Assembly (NCBI GenBank): GCA_036677425.1
Contig: JARFVT010000013.1
Coordinates: forward strand, 930,001-994,000
From: JARFVT01 sp036677425
GTDB taxonomy: Bacteria > Pseudomonadota > Alphaproteobacteria > UBA8366 > Aestuariispiraceae
DNA: 64,000 nucleotides
Reading direction: 5' to 3'
Of this stretch, positions 55,142 through 62,234 are shown piece by piece. The notes beneath the pieces are model-generated. The model did no database searches, was not told the DNA's origin, and worked only from the letters and a program-made list of their open reading frames with translations. Position 1 is the first letter of the stretch. Every line of letters starts with the position of its first letter. The position numbers and the translations under genes are program-made.

Positions 55142-55621
55142 ATGTCTGTCGATTTAATGCATGAATATTTAAATAATATTTGTGATTTATATTCAACACC
55201 AATAAAATCTATAAAAGGCAGGGAAGCTGTTGAATATTTATGGCCTATAAATGATATTTTTAAACCAAAGATGCTGCATATTAGAAAATTTAAATATAAT
55301 ATAAAATTTGAAAAAGAAGCAGACAGTGCATTAAAAAAATTACTTGATATGCCTGTTGAAAATATATTTAAAGATATAAAAGCAGGAACATGGCGGGTTT
55401 TGCTGGAGCGATACTTACAATATATTATCGTTTGCATGGCTAATGAATCGCACAATAAACCTTTCATTACTTTACCTTCTGTTCTAAATTCAGAACAAAT
55501 AAAAGTTGCTTTATTGCTTTTTGGGCTTCATGAAATGAAACTCCCTCACAAACCTGCTGAAAGATCAAATTATCTATTGCCCGAAAATGTTGTGGGCTTA
55601 GATTCTTGGCGTAATTTATAA
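55142..55621 (+). CDS. Uncharacterised rightward phage gene (possible cargo/immunity gene)
   Basis: 159 aa, lysine-rich, helical (FEKEADSALKKLLDMPVENI, WRVLLERYLQYIIVCMA), with a strong ribosome site AGGAGG seven bases upstream. No family recognised. It runs against the early operon, between ParB and the small Cro/Ner-position gene. That layout suggests expression in the lysogen, as for exclusion or defence genes; untested. A leftward 166-aa frame across the same DNA is a shadow. Confidence 0.65.
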   Translation: MSVDLMHEYLNNICDLYSTPIKSIKGREAVEYLWPINDIFKPKMLHIRKFKYNIKFEKEADSALKKLLDMPVENIFKDIKAGTWRVLLERYLQYIIVCMANESHNKPFITLPSVLNSEQIKVALLLFGLHEMKLPHKPAERSNYLLPENVVGLDSWRNL

Positions 55622-55637
55622 CATTGCAATTTTTCAT
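55467..55637 (-). CDS. Possible 56-aa early gene antisense to the cargo gene end
   Basis: MKNCNVINYAKNLSPQHFRA...; GAGG nine bases before the ATG and 1 bp after the preceding leftward gene. It overlaps the 3' third of the rightward gene on the other strand, so at most one may be meaningful. Helical, unrecognised. Confidence 0.35.
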   Translation of the reverse strand: MKNCNVINYAKNLSPQHFRAIDNLIFQQVCEGVSFHEAQKAIKQLLFVLNLEQKVK

Positions 55638-55638
55638 G

Positions 55639-55884
55639 TTACGCTGCCTCTTTTTTTGGTGTTGGTCGTTCAATATCTTTAGGCCAATCTAAATCATCGG
55701 GCCAATTATCGGAGAACCACTGAAGCCCTAAATTAAAGCTACGAATAGTTACATCTGAGCCATTTCTTATATTTTTAAGCCTAGCACCATGATTGAAAAT
55801 CAAGGTAGAAACCCGCGCCTCCGAAAGATTTTTAGAGGGGCAATATAAGTCGCTTAAGGTGATTAAATTCTTTGTCTTTATCAT
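55639..55884 (-). CDS. Small early protein in the Cro/Ner position
   Basis: 81 aa: KNLITLSDLYCPSKNLSEAR, VSTLIFNHGARLKNIRNGSD, FNLGLQWFSDNWPDDLDWP. The first gene of the lytic direction, divergent from the repressor, with a promoter whose +1 falls on its ATG. Similar small proteins are seen in phages of alphaproteobacteria; a Cro-like regulatory role is inferred from position only. Confidence 0.75.
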   Translation of the reverse strand: MIKTKNLITLSDLYCPSKNLSEARVSTLIFNHGARLKNIRNGSDVTIRSFNLGLQWFSDNWPDDLDWPKDIERPTPKKEAA

Positions 55885-55960
55885 GCGGTAACTATACCAG
55901 TAAATATACCGCTGTCAATATTTTATTGACATTTTTTATGTTTTGCGGTTTTTATACCGT
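55885..55960. promoter_or_regulatory. Divergent lysogeny/lysis switch with three operator-like repeats
   Basis: Leftward promoter: -35 TTGACA (55918-55913), 16-bp spacer, -10 TATAGT (55896-55891), +1 on the ATG at 55884. Rightward promoter: -35 TTGACA (55926-55931), -10 near 55949-55955, +1 on or next to the repressor ATG. Both -35s form the palindrome TGTCAATA-TTT-TATTGACA (55913-55931). Repeats GCGGT...ATACC occur at 55885-55898, 55912-55897 (reverse, diverged) and 55945-55959. Confidence 0.75.
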
Positions 55961-56689
55961 ATGAATTTAGAAATATTATTAAAGAAGATAGCCGAAAGAC
56001 TGGTTGAGCTTGGCATATCAGAACAAAGAGCTTCAACGTTAGCCCTTAATAGTCCTGATGCTATAAGAAATTGGCGGCGAGGACATGACCCACGTTTTTC
56101 ACCTGTTGTGAAATTGTGTGATTTTTTAGAGATACCTTTAATCTTTAAAGAGAAGATTAATTATAGCAATAATATTGAAAGCCTTGCCGATTGTGTTATC
56201 CCTCATCATGGGGATATTGCGGCGGGTGGCAGTGATGCCCCAGAAGATGGGCGTTTACCCTCTTTTTCTGGGGATACTGGCGATAAAGTTCCAGCACCCA
56301 CGGGGGTCGGCGTTGAGGAATATTCAAAAAATGGTGGATTGTTAGCAGTTACAGTGCGTGGAAGTTCTATGCAGCCCAAATATTGCAATGGCGACTATAT
56401 ATATATGTATAAAAATGCGCCCGATTTAAATAATAGTGAGCTATTAGGCAAAGATTGCGCCATAACATTAACCAGCAAACATGATCATGCGGTATATTTA
56501 AAATGCCTTCGCCGCCCTGATAATGGCGAAAAAAGCTATTTCAATTTGGAGAGCATCAATAAAAATTGGGACACGATGGTTAATATCCCGGTAAAATTCG
56601 CACTGCCTGTGCGATTTGTTCAACATAAAATAAGCCTAAAAACAGTTCCCACCTCAAATTTTGCCATTTTGCCGCAAACCCCTGCATAA
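55961..56689 (+). CDS. Phage repressor, helix-turn-helix plus S24 (LexA-type) domain
   Basis: 242 aa. N-terminal HTH (ISEQRASTLALNSPDAIRNW, residues about 16-36). C-terminal S24 peptidase fold: AVTVRGSSMQPKYCNGDYIY with the catalytic Ser, and AVYLKCLRR with the Lys, so RecA-stimulated self-cleavage is likely. Mu c repressor lacks this domain, so induction may be SOS-linked here. The ATG at 55961 is favoured over 55943 because the promoter sits upstream of it and the message would be leaderless. Confidence 0.9.
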   Translation: MNLEILLKKIAERLVELGISEQRASTLALNSPDAIRNWRRGHDPRFSPVVKLCDFLEIPLIFKEKINYSNNIESLADCVIPHHGDIAAGGSDAPEDGRLPSFSGDTGDKVPAPTGVGVEEYSKNGGLLAVTVRGSSMQPKYCNGDYIYMYKNAPDLNNSELLGKDCAITLTSKHDHAVYLKCLRRPDNGEKSYFNLESINKNWDTMVNIPVKFALPVRFVQHKISLKTVPTSNFAILPQTPA

Positions 56690-56755
56690 TCAACAAAAAT
56701 AAGGTGGGAACTCCAAACGCTAAGGTGGGAACTGAGTTCCCACCTTAAATTTTTA
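56643..56755 (+). terminator. Repressor terminator and GTGGGAACT inverted repeats
   Basis: A perfect hairpin with arms TAAGGTGGGAACT (56721-56733) and AGTTCCCACCTTA (56735-56747), one-base centre, followed by AATTTTT: a good terminator for the repressor. Two more copies, AGTTCCCACCT (56644-56654, inside the gene end) and AAGGTGGGAACT (56701-56712), form a second inverted pair. Confidence 0.75.
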
Positions 56756-56761
56756 TAAATC

Positions 56762-57008
56762 ATGTCTAAGGCTTTATGTCGTGTGGCTTTGCGCTAAAAT
56801 ACTAGAACTAATGAAAATGCGAAATTTGGCCTATTTAACAATCCATCTGTCCGAATGCAATTTTTTGATATCTATTTAAAAAGACTTTCACAAAATCGCC
56901 TCTATGGCGCACAGAATAACACTTACATCACATAACATCCCGTAAAAAACCGTTATATCCCGCCTAAATAACCTATTTTTACTATGTAATCCTAAGTGTC
57001 TCTCTACA
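56762..57008. promoter_or_regulatory. Prophage left end (attL equivalent), gene-free
   Basis: No ORF. From the terminus inward (leftward strand) it reads TGTAGAGAGACACTTAGG, with TTACATA ending at base 26, then GATATAACGGTTTTTTACG at about 51-68 and GCGCCATAGAGGCGATTTT farther in. These resemble the repeats at the other end and are candidate transposase sites. Confidence 0.6.
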
Positions 57009-57858
57009 GTTGGATAAATTTTAATTGAATATTATGTTTTTTGGACCATGATTTTAACCTATCGCTGATATATTCAGGCCCATTATCGCATCTGATTGCC
57101 TGTGGCTTGCCACGCCATTCAATAACCTGATCAAGGGCGCGAATAACCCGCAAACTAGGTAACGATATATCGACGTCTATCGCTAATGCTTCACGATTAA
57201 AATCATCAATGACATTAAAAGTTCGATAGCTGCGGCCATCTGATAATTGATCATGCATAAAATCCATCGACCATGTTTTGTTAATATATGTTGGCACTAG
57301 CAACGGTTCGGGCTTCTCACGTTTAAGCCGTTTATTGGGTTTTATACGTAAATTTAACTCTAACTCACGATAAATTCTGTAAACTCGTTTATGGTTCCAT
57401 TTTAAGCCCTTTACATTACGTAAATACAGATAACAAAGTTTTAAAGCCCCAGTTACGATGATGTCCTGTGATCGCCAGCAACCAATCGGCGATAATATCA
57501 TTTTCATTGCTGAACTTTGGCTGATAGCGATAACAAGTTTCGCTAATATTAAAAATATAACAAGCCTGTCGAATATTTAACCGTTTCTTTAAAATAAAAC
57601 TCTGTGCCATTCTCTTTCGATGGAATGGCCTTACCACTTTTTTAACATGGCTTCCTTGATAACATCATTTTGCAACTGAACATCTGCATACATCTTTTTT
57701 AAACATGTATTTTCAGCCTCAAGCTCTTTCATTCTCGTCATCATTGATGCGTCCATGCCGCCATATTTAGAACGCCATTTATAAAATGAAGCACTGCTCA
57801 TGCCATGTTCCAGCCCTTTGTCGAGATCATTATCATCCCATATAGTGCCGTAAATCAA
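57009..57858 (-). pseudogene. IS3-family element remnant: orfA end and orfB N-terminal part
   Basis: OrfA (57858 to 57631) keeps HGMSSASFYKWRSKYGGMDA and its leucine zipper but lacks its N terminus. OrfB begins VRPFHRKRMAQSF and has HRNWGF, then GWNHKRV-type sequence (KWNHKRVYRIYRELELNLR), WSMDFMHDQLSDGRSYR and IRCDNGPEYISDRL with the first two catalytic Asp. The A AAA AAG heptamer (57643-57637) is the normal IS3 frameshift site. A separate extra A in the run at 57439-57442 breaks orfB. It is cut at KFIQ by the prophage; 57009-57013 is the GTTGG duplication. Confidence 0.9.
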
Positions 57859-57875
57859 TATGTGATAGAATATAA

Positions 57876-57901
57876 AAAGGGCTTCTCGAAGGAAGCCCTT
57901 T
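57876..57901 (-). terminator. Terminator after tRNA-Gln
   Basis: Arms AAAGGGCTTC (57876-57885) and GAAGCCCTTT (57892-57901) with a 6-base loop. On the leftward strand the hairpin is followed by TTTTTATA, so it ends the tRNA transcript just six bases after the CCA. Confidence 0.85.
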
Positions 57902-57906
57902 GTAAA

Positions 57907-57981
57907 TGGCTGGGGCGGCAGGATTCGAACCTGCGAATGCCGCTACCAAAAAGCGGTGCCTTACCACTTGGCCACGCCCCA
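57907..57981 (-). tRNA. tRNA-Gln (anticodon UUG)
   Basis: 75 nt with encoded CCA. Acceptor TGGGGCG pairs with CGCCCCA, T arm GCAGGTTCGAATCCTGC, anticodon stem CCGCT/AGCGG around loop TTTTGGT, giving anticodon TTG. No split or intron. It is the likely original landing neighbourhood of the IS. Confidence 0.95.
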
Positions 57982-58080
57982 ATATCCATGTGGCGGAACA
58001 TATGCGCTTTTATATATAACCTCAAGTGTATTTTTCATTTTTTTTAAATTATTTTCAAATATTTAATTATTGTAATATAT

Positions 58081-59484
58081 TTAAAAATTATCATGTCGAT
58101 ATTTTGCTTGTTGAATATATAATATCAGGTTTTTTTCACCTAAAACCCGCCCATTAAATATAGTTTCATTAAAGTATTCTTTTATTTTATTACTGCTAAT
58201 TATATATATTTTAAATGAATTTTTATTTTTTAATAGATATTTTACACGGTTTTTATAATAGGCATCGCTGATACGGTGCATTGGTAATTTATATTTTAAA
58301 TATGCAACCCCATGATTAGTGATGATCATATATTCTTCATCATTGTGGATTAGATTTTTGGCGATTTGTGCCAATGGTGATAGGGCAGGGGGATTGGTTA
58401 GATGAGCAATAAATATTAATGATTGTATAGATATTACGCCGATCAATATTATCATATAATATTTTGATTGCATTGCCGATGTTATTAACAGGATAAGTAG
58501 AATTAACGGTAATGATAAATGGCGCATATTTTCAGGGTTTTGGAATAGAAACACCCATATACAAGCGGTTAGAGTGATAATTAAAATATCATTATATTGT
58601 TTTAATTTAATATTTTTAATGGCTATTACGGTGGATGTTATTAATAGGGTTATCATGATAGTTGCTAGTAATGGAGCTTGATATGCCATATCAAACAGGT
58701 TTTTTTTATCATCATTATCGCTTAATATATTATTGCCCCATAATGAAAAATGCCCGCTGGTAAAACGTAAGGCCTCGTTTAATAAGCCATATCCTTCGAT
58801 AGCAAATAACCCGACTAAAAATACCATGCCGCAAATTACAAAGCCTGATATCAGTGGCATTGATATTTTAAAATTTAATGTTCTAGCATTTTTAATCATT
58901 AAAAATACTTGTGGAATTATTACTATCAGTAAAAACGAAGGCCTGATCGATAATGTAAGCCCAAAGGCGATACCAGCCAGCAATGGTTTCTTGTTTTCTT
59001 GCAAAATCAAGGCAATTAACAACATCATGATACCGCAACCATCAGATAACATTAATAAACCCAGTAATGGTAATAGCGGCATGGTTAACATGGCGGCAAA
59101 GGTTAATATTGCGGCAAATTGTTGTTTCACTTTATAAAAAATAAGTAATCCAGATAACGGCGGTATCGCCAATGCGCTTAATATGGATATATATCTGATG
59201 CTATTTTCAGGTGATAGGCCAAATATAGTTAAAAGTTTGGCCAGCAATATAAAACCGGGGTAACCGGGGAAATGCGGCCTGAATTCCAAGATGCTAAAGC
59301 TTTTAACACCACCAATAAAAAATAATGCATCATCGGATGAAATAGAAAACGGCTGTTTAAAAAACCATATGGCAAGCCATGAATAAGCCGCGATGTTAAC
59401 GCCCCATAATATGCGCCATAATATAATTTTATTTTGCAATGATGGATAATATCTTATCAAGGGCAGATTTATAAACCGTGGCAT
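58081..59484 (-). CDS. Polytopic membrane protein, GT-C/GT39-like glycosyltransferase
   Basis: 467 aa with about ten membrane spans. The first extracytoplasmic loop holds SISSDDALFFIGGVKSF, the acidic DD expected for GT-C enzymes, then FRPHFPGYPGFILLAKLL. The last 100 residues form a soluble domain. Such enzymes move sugars from polyprenyl phosphate on the outer face of the membrane. The ATG at 59484 overlaps the upstream gene by 56 bp; a TTG near 59442 would cut the overlap. Acceptor unknown. Confidence 0.75.
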   Translation of the reverse strand: MPRFINLPLIRYYPSLQNKIILWRILWGVNIAAYSWLAIWFFKQPFSISSDDALFFIGGVKSFSILEFRPHFPGYPGFILLAKLLTIFGLSPENSIRYISILSALAIPPLSGLLIFYKVKQQFAAILTFAAMLTMPLLPLLGLLMLSDGCGIMMLLIALILQENKKPLLAGIAFGLTLSIRPSFLLIVIIPQVFLMIKNARTLNFKISMPLISGFVICGMVFLVGLFAIEGYGLLNEALRFTSGHFSLWGNNILSDNDDKKNLFDMAYQAPLLATIMITLLITSTVIAIKNIKLKQYNDILIITLTACIWVFLFQNPENMRHLSLPLILLILLITSAMQSKYYMIILIGVISIQSLIFIAHLTNPPALSPLAQIAKNLIHNDEEYMIITNHGVAYLKYKLPMHRISDAYYKNRVKYLLKNKNSFKIYIISSNKIKEYFNETIFNGRVLGEKNLILYIQQAKYRHDNF

Positions 59485-60022
59485 CGACGGGTTTTTTACC
59501 AACACCAAAAATACCGGGGTTGCCAATGGCGTTCAAACAAATATCAAGATTATCATAGATGGTTTGACGTTTTTCTGCCCCATAAGATTGGGCCATAATA
59601 TCATATAATTGTTTTGATTTAATGATTAATATTTTTGCCATTTGATAATTTTCAATATTAATCAATGCGGCATTTAACCGCCGTGATATATCGGCAATCA
59701 CGGCACGATTAAGCGCATTTATAATTAATTTATCGTCTTTTTCAGAAACCGCATCATCAAATGATAATAATAATCCTTCGTCATGATTTATATCTAAATA
59801 TTCAATTTCCTTACGAAATGGTAGATATATTTTTTGCAAATCATCATATGCATCATCATTAAATGCTTTATAAAAAGCCTCGCTTGCCTCTATCAATGGT
59901 TCTTTCCCTGCTGCGGCATATGAATATGCGCTTGCAGGTTTTATTGATAATGACCCAATCAATGCCATGATAGATAGCATAATAATAACAGGTGATTTTA
60001 TTTTATGATTAACTATTGGCAT
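59429..60022 (-). CDS. Secreted helical protein of unknown function
   Basis: 197 aa. Signal peptide (MPIVNHKIKSPVIIMLSIMA, then hydrophobic stretch to KPASA-YS). The mature part is helical and acidic: EASEAFYKAFNDDAYDDLQK, YLPFRKEIEYLDINHDEG, and FGVGKKPVDATVYKSALDKI. No cysteine pairs or haem motif. Adjacent to an FTR1 iron permease cluster, so a periplasmic metal-binding partner is conceivable; family not recognised. Confidence 0.75.
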   Translation of the reverse strand: MPIVNHKIKSPVIIMLSIMALIGSLSIKPASAYSYAAAGKEPLIEASEAFYKAFNDDAYDDLQKIYLPFRKEIEYLDINHDEGLLLSFDDAVSEKDDKLIINALNRAVIADISRRLNAALINIENYQMAKILIIKSKQLYDIMAQSYGAEKRQTIYDNLDICLNAIGNPGIFGVGKKPVDATVYKSALDKILSIIAK

Positions 60023-60031
60023 CTTTATTCC

Positions 60032-61432
60032 TTAGGTTATGCTTTGGCTTTCAATCATCACGCCTTCGCTGCGATGGTCATATATTTGACGGCGCATATC
60101 TTGGTTATTTATAATGCTATCACCTGCCATCATGCCCATTTCCATGGCGGTATCGGTGAAAATATACCTGAAACTAGCCTGCCTGCCGCATTGAATCAAA
60201 TTATTAAATTTACCTAACATGGTGATATTTTTTTCCCGTTCAATTTGATAACCCACCGATAATAATGGATATGCCTGTGCTGCATATTTAGAGAAATATT
60301 CACCAGTTGCCTTTGATATGTCAATGCCCAGTGTTTCCAAATCATTACAAATTAATTTGAATAATTTTTCATCAGCCATATTCCAAATATTATCACCCTG
60401 ATTACATGGAATTTCCAACATTACCGATGTATGACCCTTTGGTGCCATGAATGGCGAGCGGCGTTTTGGTTCTTGTAATCTTGTTGCCATAATATTTTTA
60501 TCCGACAAATATTGCCATGTGTTATCGCTTAGATTATCCATTTTCATTGGCATATTAAAAAAACGAAGGCTACGAAATTTTAATGTGCTTTGACCGCCTA
60601 ATAACCTGACCATATCTGGCATGGCGATTGTTGAAATATAATGATCGGAATTATATATTTTACCACCCGCAATAACCGCAGATATGGCATTATTATCATA
60701 TTTAATATCATCGATTTTGGCATTGAAAATAAATTTTCCACCTGCATTTGTTATACGCGTAGCAAGCCGTTCAAACATCACGCCAAAGCCATATTTAGGA
60801 TAGCGATAATCGATCGAATAGGTGCGAACTATATTATTTTTCCCCGGCAATAATCGTCTTGCCACATCTTTTAAATCTATCAGACTTATACGTTGTGCCG
60901 CCCAATCTGCCGATAAAGTTTCTGGATCAATGCCCCATAATTTTTGCGTATAGCCGGCAAAGAAATTATTATATAATGTATCGCCAAAACGGCTTTTAAT
61001 CCAACTTGCGAAATTATCATTATTATCTTGCGTGAATGGTAATTTCAAAAGATCAAATGCCGCACCGCTTAATAATGATAATGGTGCGGTTTTTAATAAA
61101 TTGCCAAGCGATAATGGATAATCGTAAATACGCCCGTTAAATCTGATAACGCTTTTACGTTTAACGCTTAATAAATCATCGCCAAGCAGTTCTTCGACAA
61201 GCTTAAGCAAGTCATTATTATGGGTGATAAAACGATGACCGCCATAATCAAAATAATATTTGCCATGCTTTCCTTGAAAGCTTGATGTTGCACCAAGACC
61301 GCCTTGATTTTTTTCCTTTTCAAGGATGGTAACGTCATATCCATTTGATATTAACCGCCATGCAGCCATAAGCCCCGCAGGACCAGCGCCCAATATTAAT
61401 GCGGTTTTTTTAGGTTTTTTTTGTTTCGGCAT
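60032..61432 (-). CDS. FAD-dependent oxidoreductase, amine oxidase/UDP-galactopyranose mutase-like
   Basis: 466 aa. Dinucleotide-binding LILGAGPAGLMAAWRLISNG (residues about 12-31), GGLGATSSFQG, FDYGGHRFITHNND, YTQKLWGIDPETLSADWAAQ. This combination fits flavin enzymes related to UGM and protoporphyrinogen oxidase. Its ATG overlaps the FTR1 stop by 23 bp, so they are coupled. Next to a GT-C protein it could prepare a sugar donor; next to cytochrome and FTR1 a redox role is also possible. Confidence 0.82.
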   Translation of the reverse strand: MPKQKKPKKTALILGAGPAGLMAAWRLISNGYDVTILEKEKNQGGLGATSSFQGKHGKYYFDYGGHRFITHNNDLLKLVEELLGDDLLSVKRKSVIRFNGRIYDYPLSLGNLLKTAPLSLLSGAAFDLLKLPFTQDNNDNFASWIKSRFGDTLYNNFFAGYTQKLWGIDPETLSADWAAQRISLIDLKDVARRLLPGKNNIVRTYSIDYRYPKYGFGVMFERLATRITNAGGKFIFNAKIDDIKYDNNAISAVIAGGKIYNSDHYISTIAMPDMVRLLGGQSTLKFRSLRFFNMPMKMDNLSDNTWQYLSDKNIMATRLQEPKRRSPFMAPKGHTSVMLEIPCNQGDNIWNMADEKLFKLICNDLETLGIDISKATGEYFSKYAAQAYPLLSVGYQIEREKNITMLGKFNNLIQCGRQASFRYIFTDTAMEMGMMAGDSIINNQDMRRQIYDHRSEGVMIESQSIT

Positions 61433-62234
61433 AGCTACTTTTCCATATGGTTATGAATATGGCAAGATAGGCAAGCCATGTGATGAATTGCAATAATGTT
61501 GGTGCAGAATTATAACCAAAAATGGCTCGTAAAAATATGCCAAATGTGGCTCTATCATCTAAAATATGGCTGATATTATAAATTTGTTCGATTAATATTG
61601 GGATGATATTTGCGGCCTGCATCATATTTATTGCCGATGATAATAACCCCGCAGCGATAATAATCACCAACAACCCAGTCCATTGAAAAAATTTACCAAT
61701 CGGCATTGATTTTGACCATTTAACCATTAATGTAACGATTATTAATGATAATAATAGCCCAGCAAATGCCCCGATCAAGCCATTTTCTAATTTTATATCT
61801 TGCCCTGAATATAATAGAGCAGAGAAAAATAAGATAGTCTCAACCCCTTCGCGTAACACCGCAATATATGATAATGCGATCATGCCCCATAAATTGCCCG
61901 TCGATATATTATTTTCTATATTTAGCTTGATACGGTTGGTTTGTGCCTTTGCCTGTTTTTGCATCCAAATTGCCATATAGGTTAAAATTAATGATGCAAA
62001 TAATAATATAAATATCATCATATAATTTTGATAGCGGGCATTTTCAAACTGGCTTAAGGCCACTTGTAATATGAATGCAATCACCAATGATGATATGATG
62101 CCCGCCACCACCCCAATATAGATATATTTTGCATAGGCTTTTGCATTAAGTTTGGATAGATATGATAATATTATCCCTACCAATAAAAAGGCTTCTAGCC
62201 CCTCTCTAAATGTAATTAGGAAGCTTGCGAACAT
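61410..62234 (-). CDS. FTR1/EfeU-family iron permease
   Basis: 274 aa, seven membrane spans. Both family REGxE motifs are present: FLITFREGLEAFLLVGI near the N terminus and AVLREGVETILFFSALL near residue 130. These glutamates bind ferric iron during transport. FTR1 permeases usually work with an oxidase or periplasmic partner; here the gene immediately upstream encodes a multihaem cytochrome c, which could supply the redox step. Confidence 0.93.
   Translation of the reverse strand: MFASFLITFREGLEAFLLVGIILSYLSKLNAKAYAKYIYIGVVAGIISSLVIAFILQVALSQFENARYQNYMMIFILLFASLILTYMAIWMQKQAKAQTNRIKLNIENNISTGNLWGMIALSYIAVLREGVETILFFSALLYSGQDIKLENGLIGAFAGLLLSLIIVTLMVKWSKSMPIGKFFQWTGLLVIIIAAGLLSSAINMMQAANIIPILIEQIYNISHILDDRATFGIFLRAIFGYNSAPTLLQFITWLAYLAIFITIWKSSYAETKKT

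Larger units (their letters stand above)
21781..57008 (-). mobile_element. Complete Mu-like transposable prophage (35,228 bp)
   Basis: Ends are TGTAGCGCGCC (left) and, on the opposite strand, TGTAGAGAGAC (right), with the Mu-type TG...CA termini and 5-bp target duplications. Gene order from right to left: repressor, Cro/Ner position, ParB-like, MuA, MuB, early genes, GemA, Mor, lysis, terminase, portal, head, contractile tail with P2-type D/X/U, methylase. Head genes are Mu-like and tail genes P2-like, a common mosaic in alphaproteobacterial transposable phages. All essential morphogenesis genes are present; tail gene D is frameshifted, so the phage may be defective unless that is a sequencing error. 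Confidence 0.95.

Noticed and set aside
54967..55467. Leftward 166-aa frame opposite the rightward gene at 55142-55621
   Set aside because: Its residues look like antisense translation (Ser/Phe/Ile-rich, no pattern), there is no ribosome site, and the opposite strand has AGGAGG and a protein-like sequence.
57631..57858. A functional IS3 copy next to tRNA-Gln
   Set aside because: OrfA lacks its N terminus, orfB has an extra A and is split by the prophage, and terminal inverted repeats are not found.
57907..57981. tRNA-Gln as the prophage attachment site
   Set aside because: The prophage ends lie 899 bp away with a 5-bp duplication and Mu-type termini; there is no tyrosine integrase or tRNA 3' duplication.
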